A stretch of 64,000 bases of DNA, from positions 81,594 to 145,593 of the forward strand of contig JAKLKA010000003.1 of assembly GCA_023150915.1 (NCBI GenBank), read 5' to 3'. The position numbers and the translations under genes were made by a program. The DNA is from Polyangiaceae bacterium. Lineage in GTDB: Bacteria > Myxococcota_A > Polyangia > Polyangiales > Polyangiaceae. Positions 47,462 to 56,528 of the stretch are shown here, in pieces. Position 1 is the stretch's first letter; every line of letters begins with the position of its first letter. The notes beneath the pieces are model-generated. The model made no database searches, was not told the origin of the DNA, and saw only the letters and a list, made by a program, of their open reading frames with translations.

Positions 47462-48304
47462 CGGCGGCGGCGCGAACTCGCCGTCGACGAAGGCCTGTGG
47501 GAACGGGCGCGGCGGCGGCGGCCGGCGGAAGCGCTGCCCGAACACGTCGATGCCACGCGCCTCGAGCCCATCGGCGTCGTCGTAGCGCAGGGTGAGCACG
47601 CGGGCGGGCGTGGCTGTGGCGCGCTCGAAGAAGGTCTGCATCACACGGCTGGTTCGGGATTCGCCGTACTCGGTTCCAATGTTGCTGTCGCTCTCGCGGG
47701 CGGCGGCGCGCGGCGCCCCGCCGCTCGGCCGCGACGCCTTGGACGGTGCGGGGCGAGGATGGCGACGGCGCTCGAAGCGCCAGTCGTCGTTGGGAAGGAA
47801 CGCCTGTTCGCGCACGTTCTCGCGGAAGAAGGCCGCGCCGATCACGCCGACGTTCTGGGGAGTGCCCATCCGCGACGAATAGCTGTTCGAAGGGTCCGTG
47901 AAGCGGAAAGCGGCCACCGTGTCCAGGCTCTGTCGGAAGCCGTCGATCCGCACGCTGCCGTGCGCCGGGACGATGTAGCCGCGATGCTTGCGCCAGTCTG
48001 CGGCGCGCCCGGTGAGGACGTCGCGCCCGTCCACGCTGACGACCGCCTCGACCCGCTCGGGGGTGGGGTTGTGGACCACGATGACGTAGCGCTCCCCCTC
48101 CTCACCCAGGACCCAGGTAGTCCCGCGGTGACTGTAGGTGGAGAGCGGATTGCCGGCCCCGTCCTCGACGGTGACGGAAAACTGAGCGCGCGGGGGGGGC
48201 GGGCGGCGCCAGGTTCGGCTCTGGGCCGCGGCGACCACGACCCCGAGGCACAGAGCCAAGAGCACCAGCGCGGCGACGAACATGCGCAAACTGCGACGAA
48301 TCAT
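47456..48304 (-). CDS. secreted/membrane-anchored protein of unknown function
   Basis: 282 residues with a perfect AGGAGG before the ATG (MIRRSLRMFVAAL). One N-terminal hydrophobic segment (about 9-27) is a signal peptide or anchor. The mature part starts beta-rich: RAQFSVTVEDGAGNPLSTYSHRGTTWVLGEEGERYVIVVHNPTPERVEAVVSVDGRDVLTG, which looks like an Ig-like domain, then GYIVPAHGSVRIDGFRQSL and AAFRFTDPSNSYSSRMGTPQNVGVIGAAFF. The last third is Arg/Pro-rich and ends in FGQRFRRPPPPRPFPQAF. I do not recognise the family. Confidence 0.7.
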   Translation of the reverse strand: MIRRSLRMFVAALVLLALCLGVVVAAAQSRTWRRPPPPRAQFSVTVEDGAGNPLSTYSHRGTTWVLGEEGERYVIVVHNPTPERVEAVVSVDGRDVLTGRAADWRKHRGYIVPAHGSVRIDGFRQSLDTVAAFRFTDPSNSYSSRMGTPQNVGVIGAAFFRENVREQAFLPNDDWRFERRRHPRPAPSKASRPSGGAPRAAARESDSNIGTEYGESRTSRVMQTFFERATATPARVLTLRYDDADGLEARGIDVFGQRFRRPPPPRPFPQAFVDGEFAPPPP

Positions 48305-48390
48305 GGCTCTTTCCTCCTGGCTCGGGCTCGCGGACCGAAGCTGCCCGATCGTCCGCGCCCCTATGAGACGGACCAGAGGGGAAAAGGATC

Positions 48391-49413
48391 TCAGCGCACG
48401 GCCCAGAGGGTGAGGCGCCCCTGGCGGTCGACCGCCCCGAGCAGGGCCCCGTGCTCGTCGAATGCGGCGTCCTCGACCGGGTCGCGGGTGTCGAGGGCGA
48501 CCCGCTTCGGGCCCCCGATCTCGGTCAGCTCGAGGCCGTCGGACCCAGCGCGAACCAGCCATTTGCCGTCGCGGGTGAAGAGGATCCGCTTCACCCAGTT
48601 CCCGTGCTTCAGCTTGGTCTTGGCCGCGGGTGTCGCTGCAAGCTCCCACAGCGTGGTGGTGTGCGTCGCCCCCTCGTCGGCCAAGAGGCCTCCGTCGTCG
48701 CTGAACGCCAGTGCATCGGTCTCGCTTTCGTGGCGCACCAGGTCGTGGAAGGCGTCGGGCTTTGCCAGGTCCCACCACCACACCGAGCCCTGCACGAAAC
48801 CCACGGCGAGCCGCGCACCGTCGCGGGTCAAGGCCAGGCTCTTGGCATCGACGGGCGGCCCGGGCACGCGCACCTCGGCGGTCGCCGCGCCGTCCAGCCC
48901 GTAGATCCGGACGACGCCGTCGTGATGCCCCAGCGCCATGCGCGCACCCACGAACGCGGCGGCCGTGATGCGCGACGCATGCACGGCGAGGTCCGGTCGA
49001 TCCGTGCGCTTGTGCGCGTCGACCCGTACGACGGACTTCTCGCACACGATCACCAGATCGCCGCCATGGAACGCCAGCCCCCCGCGCACCACGTCCCGAC
49101 AGCGCTGGACCTTGCCGGCGGACTTGCCGGTGACAAGATCGAACAGCTCGACGCCCTCTTTGTTCGCGAAGGCCACCCGACCCAGCGCACGGCTGACCGC
49201 CACGGCGCGACCATAGCCGCCGCCGGCGACCTCCCAGCTCTTCTTGACGCGATCGACGGTTGCGTGCCCGATGGCCAGGGGTGCGTGCGGCCGGGGCGCG
49301 GGTGCCACTTTGGACGCGGGCTTCTTGCGGGGCGCCGCCGTAGCAGGGCCCGCGCCGCCCGCGGCGCAGGCAGCGAGCGCGCAGGCGAACGACATCACGA
49401 TTACGGTGCGCAC
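48391..49413 (-). CDS. WD40-like beta-propeller lipoprotein
   Basis: 340 residues. Lipobox ALAAC gives Cys16; an Ala/Pro/Lys linker follows. The body has about six WD40-like blades ending in FDLVTG, VRVDA, VRIYGLDG, VWWWDLAKPDAF, TTTLWELA and LTLWAVR, the usual place of the Trp-Asp motif, so a seven- or eight-bladed propeller is likely. Such lipoproteins act as scaffolds at the envelope. It follows the membrane protein ending at 49423 by 9 bp and is in one operon with it. Confidence 0.78.
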   Translation of the reverse strand: MRTVIVMSFACALAACAAGGAGPATAAPRKKPASKVAPAPRPHAPLAIGHATVDRVKKSWEVAGGGYGRAVAVSRALGRVAFANKEGVELFDLVTGKSAGKVQRCRDVVRGGLAFHGGDLVIVCEKSVVRVDAHKRTDRPDLAVHASRITAAAFVGARMALGHHDGVVRIYGLDGAATAEVRVPGPPVDAKSLALTRDGARLAVGFVQGSVWWWDLAKPDAFHDLVRHESETDALAFSDDGGLLADEGATHTTTLWELAATPAAKTKLKHGNWVKRILFTRDGKWLVRAGSDGLELTEIGGPKRVALDTRDPVEDAAFDEHGALLGAVDRQGRLTLWAVR

Positions 49414-49422
49414 GGCGCGAGC

Positions 49423-50745
49423 CTATCCCATGCGGTACATCGCGACGAGCAAGAGCACCGCGAACCCCATGCCCACGCACAGCACGGCGACGACCAGGCC
49501 GAGCCAGCGCCGCTTGGCCTGCTCTTGCCGCTCGGCCGGCTCGGCCCCGGCGGCCCGCAGGTGCGCGTCGAGCTCACTTGCCGAGCGCTGGCCCTCGCGC
49601 ACCAAGAGCGCCGCGGCGAGCAACCCCGCGAGCAGCGTGAAGCCCAGCGCCACATGTCGCGCCTGTCCGCGCCGCGCCGTTTCGGTGGCAAAGCCCAGCG
49701 TGAGGCCGTCCAGCAAGAGGCGATCGGGCACCGCCCGCGTCTTCGGCGGGTCGCCTTCCCCGAGCTCACCGATGGGCCAACCCACCGTGGACGCCGAGTC
49801 GAGCTCGGGCTCACCCGACACCACGGCCCAGACCGGCCCCGGGGGGAGCGCGGGAAGCTCCGCCAGGCCGACCGACCCGCCCCTGCCGGTCGGGCTCATC
49901 GCCACCCGCCCGCCGGCGAGCCGCTCGCGCTCGGTGATCACTGCGAAGTAGGCCATCTCGCGCTCGATGGCGCACTCGACGCGCAGCTGGCCCTCTTGCC
50001 GCGACGCTCGAAGCGCGCCCACGGCGATGGGGATGGCACCGGTGAAGGTCCCGCTCTCGCCGCCGTCAGTCACGGCCTTGATGGTCAGGGACGCGATGTG
50101 ATCGACGGGAGCCAGAATGGCGCTGGTGTGCCCGCGAGCATCGGTGGGGCTCGGCTCGCCCGCCAGCGTGACGCCTTCGACCTCGACGCTGACCCGCGCA
50201 CCCACCACCGGCCCGCCAGCTCGGCTGACCTCGATCGACAGCGGATCGCCGAACGGGATGGCGAACGCGCCGCGCGCTGGGAACACGCGAATCGACAACG
50301 CACCGCTGGCCTGCCCGGGCAGCACACCACCGCGCTCCCGCACGCGTTCCATCCACTGCTCGGGCGCCAGGGACAGGCTTCCCCGCGCGAGCAGGCCGTG
50401 CTCGCTGGTCACGCTCATCGCCACCGGCCCGCGCACGGGCCCGCCCAGATCGAGCGTCACGACCGCAGTCCCCAGCTCGTCCGAGGGCACACGGGCACTG
50501 GCCTTCCGGCCATCATCCAGACGCGCTTCGATGGCGAGCTCGCCCACGCGGGCCGGAGCCTCCACTTCCATGTAGCGCTCGACGGCCGAGAGCCGCAGCG
50601 AAAGGCGCGAGGCCCCTTCGGTGGGGCCGCCGTACACGCGCACGCCGTGGTAGGCGCGCGGCGCGCCGACGACGAACAGCGCGAACACGATCACTGCCAC
50701 CGTGGCCAGCGGAAGGGAGAACAAGACCAGGCGGCTGGGTCGCAC
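49423..50745 (-). CDS. membrane protein with Ig-like/MG2-type periplasmic region
   Basis: 440 residues from a GTG. N-terminal membrane helix (about 5-27, LVLFSLPLATVAVIVFALFVV), a long periplasmic beta-rich part with units such as SLRLSAVERYMEVEAPARVGELAIEARLDDGRKASARVPSDELG and LSIEVSRAGGPVVGARVSVEVEGV (Ig-like or macroglobulin-like folds), and two C-terminal helices (ALGFTLLAGLLAAALLV and WLGLVVAVLCVGMGFAVLLLVAMY). Between the last two is a charged stretch. Function not recognised. Upstream of the WD40-like lipoprotein in the same operon. Confidence 0.72.
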   Translation of the reverse strand: MRPSRLVLFSLPLATVAVIVFALFVVGAPRAYHGVRVYGGPTEGASRLSLRLSAVERYMEVEAPARVGELAIEARLDDGRKASARVPSDELGTAVVTLDLGGPVRGPVAMSVTSEHGLLARGSLSLAPEQWMERVRERGGVLPGQASGALSIRVFPARGAFAIPFGDPLSIEVSRAGGPVVGARVSVEVEGVTLAGEPSPTDARGHTSAILAPVDHIASLTIKAVTDGGESGTFTGAIPIAVGALRASRQEGQLRVECAIEREMAYFAVITERERLAGGRVAMSPTGRGGSVGLAELPALPPGPVWAVVSGEPELDSASTVGWPIGELGEGDPPKTRAVPDRLLLDGLTLGFATETARRGQARHVALGFTLLAGLLAAALLVREGQRSASELDAHLRAAGAEPAERQEQAKRRWLGLVVAVLCVGMGFAVLLLVAMYRMG

Positions 50746-50813
50746 TAGGGCTTTATCGTCCCACAGCCGCCGTCCCCGGGCTTGCGCGTCGACCGACGCG
50801 TATCAGGCACCAT

Positions 50814-50903
50814 TCAGGTGGGCACCCCGAGCCGAGGCAAGAGCCAGAGCTGGATGGCGAAATACAGCACGAACAGCACCAGCGGAAACAGAACGGAGGA
50901 CAC
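50814..50903 (-). CDS. candidate small single-pass membrane peptide
   Basis: From a GTG at 50903 the frame encodes 29 residues, VSSVLFPLVLFVLYFAIQLWLL and then PRLGVPT: one strong membrane helix with a short tail. The in-frame sequence before the GTG is AKRLAQAKTSRG, a basic amphipathic stretch, but no better start exists after the upstream TAG. There is no ribosome site. It may be a real small membrane protein or chance; the very typical helix makes it worth noting. Confidence 0.3.
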   Translation of the reverse strand: MSSVLFPLVLFVLYFAIQLWLLPRLGVPT

Positions 50904-50993
50904 GCCACGGCTAGTTTTGGCCTGCGCCAGCCGCTTGGCAACACCAGATCTTACCTAACGGCCCCCCATGCACTAGGCTCCGCCGCCCGTCCG

Positions 50994-51701
50994 ATGGCCG
51001 AAAACAAGAAAGACAAGAAGAAAGGCACCAAGCGCGAGAAGGTCGAGCGCAAAGAGCGCCGCTTCGTGCCCTCCCAGAACCAGAGCTCGCTCTATTCGGG
51101 GCTCGGCGGCATGGCGGGCGCGCTGGCGCTGGGCGCCGGGGTCTACGGGCAGTGGATCCGCGAGCCGGCGCTGCCCTGGGCCCAGTACCTGGTGGCTGGC
51201 GGGGCGGTCACCCTCGGCATTGCGCTCTGGTTCAGCGACCTGGGCGCCGACCCGATCCGCGTCGGCCCAGTGGGCGTTGCGGTCGAAAAGGGAACCGAGC
51301 TGACGCGCATCGCGTGGTGCGATCTGAAGCGGGTCTACATCGAGGACAAGGCGCTCCGGCTCGAGGGCGACGACCTGCTCTTGTCGGTGCCGCTGGCGGC
51401 CCACCCGCACGCGGCAGCCTGGATCCTCAAAGAGGCCGTGGCACGCGTGCCGGATGCGCTGGACGTGAAAGGAAGTGCCACGGACGGGCTGCCCGAGCCG
51501 AAGGACGGCGACGGCGAGCAGGTCGTGGTCGAGAACCTCCAGATCACTGGCCGGCACTGCGCCGAGAGCGACACGGCCATCTCGTTCGAGCGGGACGCCC
51601 GCCTCTGCCCCACCTGTGCGCAGGTCTACCACCGCGACCACACCCCCGAGAAATGCGTGACGTGCGGCGGCGGGCTCGCCGGTCGAGCCTATGCCCCCTG
51701 A
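50994..51701 (+). CDS. membrane protein with C-terminal zinc-ribbon-like Cys motif
   Basis: 235 residues. The N-terminus is very Lys/Glu-rich (about 1-25). Two Gly/Ala membrane helices follow: GLGGMAGALALGAGVYGQWI and YLVAGGAVTLGIALWFSDLG. The cytoplasmic part contains LTRIAWCDLKRVYIEDKALRLEGDDLLLSVPLAAH, like a PH-type domain, and ends with CPTCAQVYHRDHTPEKCVTCGG, two CxxC pairs with a His, a zinc ribbon. The gene is followed after 7 nt by hbd. Function unknown; the ribbon suggests a binding partner or quality-control role. Confidence 0.78.
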   Translation: MAENKKDKKKGTKREKVERKERRFVPSQNQSSLYSGLGGMAGALALGAGVYGQWIREPALPWAQYLVAGGAVTLGIALWFSDLGADPIRVGPVGVAVEKGTELTRIAWCDLKRVYIEDKALRLEGDDLLLSVPLAAHPHAAAWILKEAVARVPDALDVKGSATDGLPEPKDGDGEQVVVENLQITGRHCAESDTAISFERDARLCPTCAQVYHRDHTPEKCVTCGGGLAGRAYAP

Positions 51702-51708
51702 TCGAGCC

Positions 51709-52590
51709 ATGACCGAAGCGTTCTCGACCGTCGCGGTCATCGGTGCCGGCACCATGGGGCGCGGCATTGCCCAGCTGGCTGCCCAGCGCGGGCTGGAAGC
51801 ACGGCTGTTCGATGTCTCGGCGGCCCAGGTCGAGCAGGCCGGCCGTGAGGTGAGCTCGCAACTCGACCGGCTGGTCGCGAAGGGCAAGCTGAGCGCGGCG
51901 GACCGAAGCGCGACCGCGGCGCGGCTGCTCCCCACGAGCGAGCTTTCGACCGCGTGCCAGGGCGCCGACGTGGTGATCGAGGCAGCCCCCGAGTCGATGG
52001 ACCTCAAGGTGAAGCTGTTCGGCGAGATCCGCGAGCTTTCTCCGGCGCACGCCCTCTTGGGCTCGAACACCTCGAGCCTCTCGATCACCGAAATTGGCCA
52101 GCGGGCGGGGGTGCCCGACCGACTGGTCGGGCTGCACTTCTTCAACCCCCCGCCGGTCATGCCGTTACTCGAGATCGTGCGCGGGCTCTCTACCAGCGAG
52201 CAGTCGGTCGACCGCGCCCGGGCGCTGGCCGCCGTGCTGGCAAAAGAGTCGATCGTGGTCCGCGATTTCCCCGGGTTCGCCACCAGCCGGCTGGGCGTGA
52301 TCCTGGGCGCCGAGGCCATGCGCATGCTCGAGGCCGGCGTGGCCAGCGCGGCGGACATCGACCGGGCGATGAAGCTGGGGTACCGCCATCCGATGGGGCC
52401 GCTCGAGCTCACCGATCTCGTGGGGCTCGACGTCCGGCTGGCCATCCTCGAGCACCTGCACAAAGAGCTGGGCGAGCAGTTCCGGCCCCCGGCGATCTTG
52501 CGGCAGATGGTGCGCGCCGGCCGGCTCGGCAAGAAGGTGGGCCTCGGCTTCTACCGCTGGACGGACGAGGGGCCGCACCCCGCAGAGTGA
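51709..52590 (+). CDS. hbd: 3-hydroxybutyryl-CoA dehydrogenase-like enzyme
   Basis: 293 residues from MTEAFSTVAVIGAGTMG. NAD-binding GAGTMGRGIAQLAA (12-25); the active-site His143 lies in RLVGLHFFNPPPVMPLLEIV with the following Asn; the C-terminal 3HCDH domain has DFPGFATSRLGVILGAEAMRMLEAG and PMGPLELTDLVGLDV. It oxidises 3-hydroxybutyryl-CoA (or a longer 3-hydroxyacyl-CoA) to the 3-keto form. It complements the two thiolases in the window. The next gene starts 3 nt after its stop. Confidence 0.92.
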   Translation: MTEAFSTVAVIGAGTMGRGIAQLAAQRGLEARLFDVSAAQVEQAGREVSSQLDRLVAKGKLSAADRSATAARLLPTSELSTACQGADVVIEAAPESMDLKVKLFGEIRELSPAHALLGSNTSSLSITEIGQRAGVPDRLVGLHFFNPPPVMPLLEIVRGLSTSEQSVDRARALAAVLAKESIVVRDFPGFATSRLGVILGAEAMRMLEAGVASAADIDRAMKLGYRHPMGPLELTDLVGLDVRLAILEHLHKELGEQFRPPAILRQMVRAGRLGKKVGLGFYRWTDEGPHPAE

Positions 52591-52592
52591 CG

Positions 52593-53156
52593 ATGGCGAT
52601 GGACGCGCACACCGGAGAGGTCAAGGGGTACACCCTGCTGTCGTACGTCGCGCCGCTTCAGCGCGAGAAGAGCGACCTCTGGCGCCGCGTCGAGAACGCG
52701 ATGTCGGACGAGGCGCGCTCGTTCTACGGCAGCGAGATCTACGCCAACTCGTGGTATCCGCGCCGCCACCTGCACCAGCTGATGCAGGCGTTCTGCACGG
52801 CAGTCCAAGGCTCCGAAGACGAGCTCAGAGAGCTGGGCGGCATGGCCGCCCGGTATCAGATCCACGTCATCTATCGGGTGTTCTTGAAGTTCGCGACGCC
52901 GGCGCTGGTGTTCAACCGCGCGGCGAGCGTGTGGTCGCGACAGACCACCCTCGGCACCTTCACGGTGGTGGAAGAGCATGACGACCACCTGATCGGTGAG
53001 CTCGAAGATCCGGATCTTCCGCCGGGGATCCCCGCGCTGATCTCGGGCTGGAGCGACACCATCATCGCCATGCTGGGCCGCACGCCCTATCGCACCAGCG
53101 CCGAGCGCGTGAGCCCCAGCCGGTGGCGCTTCAAAGTGGGCTGGCTTCAGCGCTGA
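52593..53156 (+). CDS. DUF2378 (TIGR02265)-like myxobacterial protein
   Basis: 187 residues; ATG at 52593, 2 nt after the hbd stop. The order of short motifs, ANSWYPRRHLHQLMQAF, ARYQIHVIYRVFLKFATPALVFNRAASVWSRQ, GTFTVVEEHDDHLIGEL and ISGWSDTIIAMLGRT, agrees with what I remember of the TIGR02265/DUF2378 family. That family is found in many copies in myxobacteria and its function is unknown. It looks like a compact alpha/beta domain with no signal. It is probably in one operon with hbd and converges on the FAD enzyme gene. Confidence 0.55.
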   Translation: MAMDAHTGEVKGYTLLSYVAPLQREKSDLWRRVENAMSDEARSFYGSEIYANSWYPRRHLHQLMQAFCTAVQGSEDELRELGGMAARYQIHVIYRVFLKFATPALVFNRAASVWSRQTTLGTFTVVEEHDDHLIGELEDPDLPPGIPALISGWSDTIIAMLGRTPYRTSAERVSPSRWRFKVGWLQR

Positions 53157-53159
53157 GCC

Positions 53160-54773
53160 TCAGGCCACGGGGGCGGGCAGCCCCGCGTCCGCCCGGAGCA
53201 GGGTGGCCGCGACGCGGCCGGTGCGGACCGCTGCCTCCATGCTCGCGGTGGGCTGCGTTCCGTTCATCCAGTCGCCGGTGAGCGTCAGGTTCGCGTACGG
53301 CCGAACGTCCTGACGGGGGCGGTATTTCCAGTGCCCGGGCTCCATCAAGAGGTAGCGCAGATGGTGGGCGGTGTTGCGCCGGAACGACCACAAGTTGCCG
53401 TTGCTCTGTGCGAGCACCTGGTCGACGTCGATCTTGGTCCTGTCCACGAACGGCAGCCCGACGAAGCTCTGGAGCGTCTCGCGCACGATCGTCCGGTCCG
53501 AGAGACCGGCGTGCAAGCCTTCTTGCCCCTCGAACTCGACGACCGAACCCCAGCTGCCGTTCGAGAGCTCCGTGACGCGGTTGGTGTAGTCGATGGTGGT
53601 GGCACACGGCTGCGGTGTGCCCATGACCACCGTGGTGTAGTCGGCGGGCATCACCTTGCTGGGCAACCACACGCGCAGCGACAGCGAGGCCACGCTGCGA
53701 AGCCCCCAGAGGGTCCGAAGCTCGGCCACGTCGAGCACCGCCTCGTCGAAGCGCGAGGTGGTGCCGAGCAGCGCGCGCAGGCTGTCGACCGGCAGGGCCG
53801 AGATCACGTCGTCGAAGTCGACCCCGCGCCGCCAGGTGCGCTCGGCCGAGCCTTGCGCCGGGGCCGGGTCACCCACCGGGTAGGGGCTGTCTTCCAGCGA
53901 GTAGCTTCCGCCGATCGGCACCGGCGTGACGTGATCGACGACGCCGGCGATGGGCTGGGCCGTGGCCATTGCCCGGGTGCCGATCTCGCTCACGACGCGA
54001 GTCGTCGGGTCGAGCTCGATGCGGGTGGCCTTGGTGCACAGCTCGATCTTGCCGCCGAGCGAGACGAACAGCTGAGCGATGGGGGCCACGATCACCTCGC
54101 TGAGCGGCCCATTCAGGTAGTAGACGGTCGAGTTGTCGGGGCTCATCAACCGCTGGAAGCCGTACATTCCGACGTACGCCGAGCCTTCGGCGGGGAAGTT
54201 GAAGGCCAAGTCGAGCACGTACTTGAACCAGCTCTTCCGCGTGAGCTCGATGTCGAGCCCCGTGTCGACGCACCAAGCGGTGAACGAGTGCTCGTCAATC
54301 TCGGGCGGCACGTCGCCCAAGAGCAGCTTGGCGCCGGTCTTGGCCAGCCAGGTCGCCGCCGCCAGCTTCTCGGTGAAGCTCATCCCCTTGTAGCCGACGA
54401 AGCCGCCGTCGAAGAGCGCCGCCACGTCGAGCGGCCCATCGGGAATGTCCAGCCGGTTGACCGCGCGGGCGCCGGCCTCGTACATCAGGTGCACGCCCTC
54501 GTTGGGGGTGAACCAGCGCGGATCGGTCACGGCGTGCCCCGCCCGCGCCAGCAGGGTCTGGATCGCGCGGTAGTAGCCGAACACGCCGTGGAACCCGATT
54601 TCCATGTAGCGACCGTCGGGCAGCCGCCAGCTCGCAGCCTTGCCACCAAGCCGATGCTCCATGCACAGCACGGTCACGTCGAAGGCGCCGCCACCGCCCT
54701 CTTGCAAGAGGTGCACCCCCGCCGAAAGTGCCGAGAGCCCACCGCCCAGGATCAAGACCTTGCGTCGCGCCAC
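53160..54773 (-). CDS. FAD-dependent desaturase/amine-oxidase-like enzyme
   Basis: 537 residues from a GTG at 54773. An upstream in-frame ATG would overlap the divergent gene and encodes poorly fitting sequence. The N-terminus is a Rossmann fold: VLILGGGLSALSAGVHLLQEGG (4-25), then the FAD-binding EHRLGGKAASWRLPDGRYMEIGFH. The C-terminus is the family ending LTGDWMNGTQPTASMEAAVRTGRVAA. This layout is that of carotene/zeta-carotene desaturases and related FAD amine oxidoreductases. Without neighbouring carotenoid genes, the substrate is open. It ends 3 nt from the convergent 52593 gene. Confidence 0.8.
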   Translation of the reverse strand: MARRKVLILGGGLSALSAGVHLLQEGGGGAFDVTVLCMEHRLGGKAASWRLPDGRYMEIGFHGVFGYYRAIQTLLARAGHAVTDPRWFTPNEGVHLMYEAGARAVNRLDIPDGPLDVAALFDGGFVGYKGMSFTEKLAAATWLAKTGAKLLLGDVPPEIDEHSFTAWCVDTGLDIELTRKSWFKYVLDLAFNFPAEGSAYVGMYGFQRLMSPDNSTVYYLNGPLSEVIVAPIAQLFVSLGGKIELCTKATRIELDPTTRVVSEIGTRAMATAQPIAGVVDHVTPVPIGGSYSLEDSPYPVGDPAPAQGSAERTWRRGVDFDDVISALPVDSLRALLGTTSRFDEAVLDVAELRTLWGLRSVASLSLRVWLPSKVMPADYTTVVMGTPQPCATTIDYTNRVTELSNGSWGSVVEFEGQEGLHAGLSDRTIVRETLQSFVGLPFVDRTKIDVDQVLAQSNGNLWSFRRNTAHHLRYLLMEPGHWKYRPRQDVRPYANLTLTGDWMNGTQPTASMEAAVRTGRVAATLLRADAGLPAPVA

Positions 54774-54855
54774 AGCGACGGATGTTCCACGGACCGGGGC
54801 GTCGAGGTCAATCAGGAAGAGCGCTTGCGCCAAAAGGTGTAAAGTTCGGCGCGCC

Positions 54856-55431
54856 ATGGCCACGACGCTGGACGACTTGCTCTCGATGTCGAACGACGAG
54901 CGGTACGCCATCGTCGCCCGCGGCTTGCCGCTCGACCTCGAAGCGCTCGCCGACACCAGCTACACCGGCGTGGACCTGTCGATGCCCGCGGTGTTCCACC
55001 GGCTGTTCTGGAAGTCGTTTCGCAAGACGTTCCACCGCGACCCGGCGCGCGGCTGTGTGCGCGGTTGGAACGTGAAGGTCGAACAGACCGGCTGGGAGAC
55101 TCCGCCGCCGCCCAAGCGTGACGGCCGCGGCCGGGCCCTCACCTTCGGACACTACGAAGTGCGCTCGGCGGCCGGCCTTCGCTTCCCGCGCGGCTGGAGC
55201 GGCGGGCACTACCTGGACTATCGCGTCGCGGGCAACCGCTTCCTGGACTTCCCGGCCCGCGCCGGCTTCTGCCCGCTGGTGAGCGTGAACCCCGGCTCCA
55301 GCGATTTGCTGCTGGGCTGGGAGGTCTTCCGGCTCGGCGGCCTGCTGGTTCCGCTCGGCGACTTCTGGGCGTTGAAGCGCGAGGGGCCGCTGGCCCCGGA
55401 AGACGTCTTGCCCCGCCCCGACGGCGGTTGA
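54856..55431 (+). CDS. hypothetical protein, 191 aa
   Basis: Not recognised. No signal or membrane segment. Conserved-looking motifs: HRLFWKSFRKTFHRDPARGCVRGWNVKVEQTGWE, LTFGHYEVRSAAGLRFPRGWSGGHYLDYRV and FLDFPARAGFCPLVSVNPGSSDLLLGWEVF. The pattern of aromatic-Gly pairs suggests a beta-barrel or lipocalin-like fold. It is divergent from the FAD enzyme; the 82-bp gap may hold both promoters (TAAAGT at 54840-54845, 10 nt before the ATG). A linked role with the FAD enzyme is possible but not shown. Confidence 0.65.
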   Translation: MATTLDDLLSMSNDERYAIVARGLPLDLEALADTSYTGVDLSMPAVFHRLFWKSFRKTFHRDPARGCVRGWNVKVEQTGWETPPPPKRDGRGRALTFGHYEVRSAAGLRFPRGWSGGHYLDYRVAGNRFLDFPARAGFCPLVSVNPGSSDLLLGWEVFRLGGLLVPLGDFWALKREGPLAPEDVLPRPDGG

Positions 55432-55480
55432 GCCCTCCGCCGGGTTGACGCAGCCCAACCTCGCCCCAAGAAGGTTCGCC

Positions 55481-56527
55481 ATGTTGCGCTATCGCATGCT
55501 GGGCAAGACAGGTCTTCGGGTGTCCGACGTGTGCCTCGGGACCATGAGCTTCGGGGACAACTGGGGCTTCGGCGCGACCGAGGCCGAGAGCCATCGCGTG
55601 CTCGACGCCTACGCCGAGGCAGGAGGGAACTTCCTCGATACCGCGAACAAGTACCACGGCGGCCAGACCGAAGAGATCGTTGGGCGCTGGCTGAGCGGCA
55701 AGCGCAATCGCACCGTGCTCGCCACCAAGTACACGCTGTCGATGGACCCGAACGACCCGAACGCCTCGGGCAATCATCGCAAGAACATGGTGCACTCAAT
55801 CGAGGCCAGCCTGCGCCGGTTGGGAACCGACTACATCGACCTGCTCTGGGTGCATGCCTGGGACGACTACACGCCCTACGACGAGACGATGCGTGCCCTC
55901 GACGACGCGGTGAGGTCGGGCAAGGTGCTTTACGTGGGCGTGAGCGACGCACCCGCGTGGGTGGTGTCGGCGGCAAACGTGCTGGCCGATCTGCGCGGCT
56001 GGACGCCGTTCGTCGGGCTGCAAATCGAATACAGCTTGCTGCAACGCGCGCCGGAGCGTGATCTCTTGCCAATGGCCCATCACTTCGGGCTGTCGGTGCT
56101 GGCCTGGGGGCCGCTGGGGGCCGGCGTGCTCACCGGCAAGTACACGCGCTCGGGCGTGGAGAACGATTCACTCCGCAAGCAAGGCAACGACCAGCGCGGC
56201 CGCACCAACGAACAATCACTGAACATCGCGCGCACGGTGGACGCCGTGGCGGACGAGCTGGGCTGCACGTCGACGCAGGTCGCCCTCGCGTGGGTACGCT
56301 CCCAGGGCTACGGCTTCATTCCCATCGTGGGCGCCCGCAAGGTCGAGCAACTGGTGGACTCGATGGGCGCGACGGATGTGTTGCTGGGCTCCGAGCAGCG
56401 TGCCCGGCTGGACGAGGTCAGCCGGATAGAGCCGGGGTTCCCCCACGATTTTCTGGCAACCAGCTACGTTCGCGACCTGGTGCGCGGCGAGAAGCGCGCG
56501 CGCCTCGACGGGCGCCCGCCACGCTGA
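55481..56527 (+). CDS. aldo/keto reductase
   Basis: 348 residues from MLRYRMLGKTGLRVSD with AAGAAGG before the ATG. The catalytic tetrad is Asp53, Tyr58 (NKYHGG), Lys83 (ATKYTL) and His125 (LLWVHAWDDY). The C-terminal NADPH site has FIPIVGARKVEQLVDSMGA. It is similar to the YghZ/AKR7-like group that reduces aldehydes with NADPH. Substrate unknown. The stop lies 1 nt from that of the convergent rhodanese gene. Confidence 0.92.
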   Translation: MLRYRMLGKTGLRVSDVCLGTMSFGDNWGFGATEAESHRVLDAYAEAGGNFLDTANKYHGGQTEEIVGRWLSGKRNRTVLATKYTLSMDPNDPNASGNHRKNMVHSIEASLRRLGTDYIDLLWVHAWDDYTPYDETMRALDDAVRSGKVLYVGVSDAPAWVVSAANVLADLRGWTPFVGLQIEYSLLQRAPERDLLPMAHHFGLSVLAWGPLGAGVLTGKYTRSGVENDSLRKQGNDQRGRTNEQSLNIARTVDAVADELGCTSTQVALAWVRSQGYGFIPIVGARKVEQLVDSMGATDVLLGSEQRARLDEVSRIEPGFPHDFLATSYVRDLVRGEKRARLDGRPPR

Positions 56528-56528
56528 C

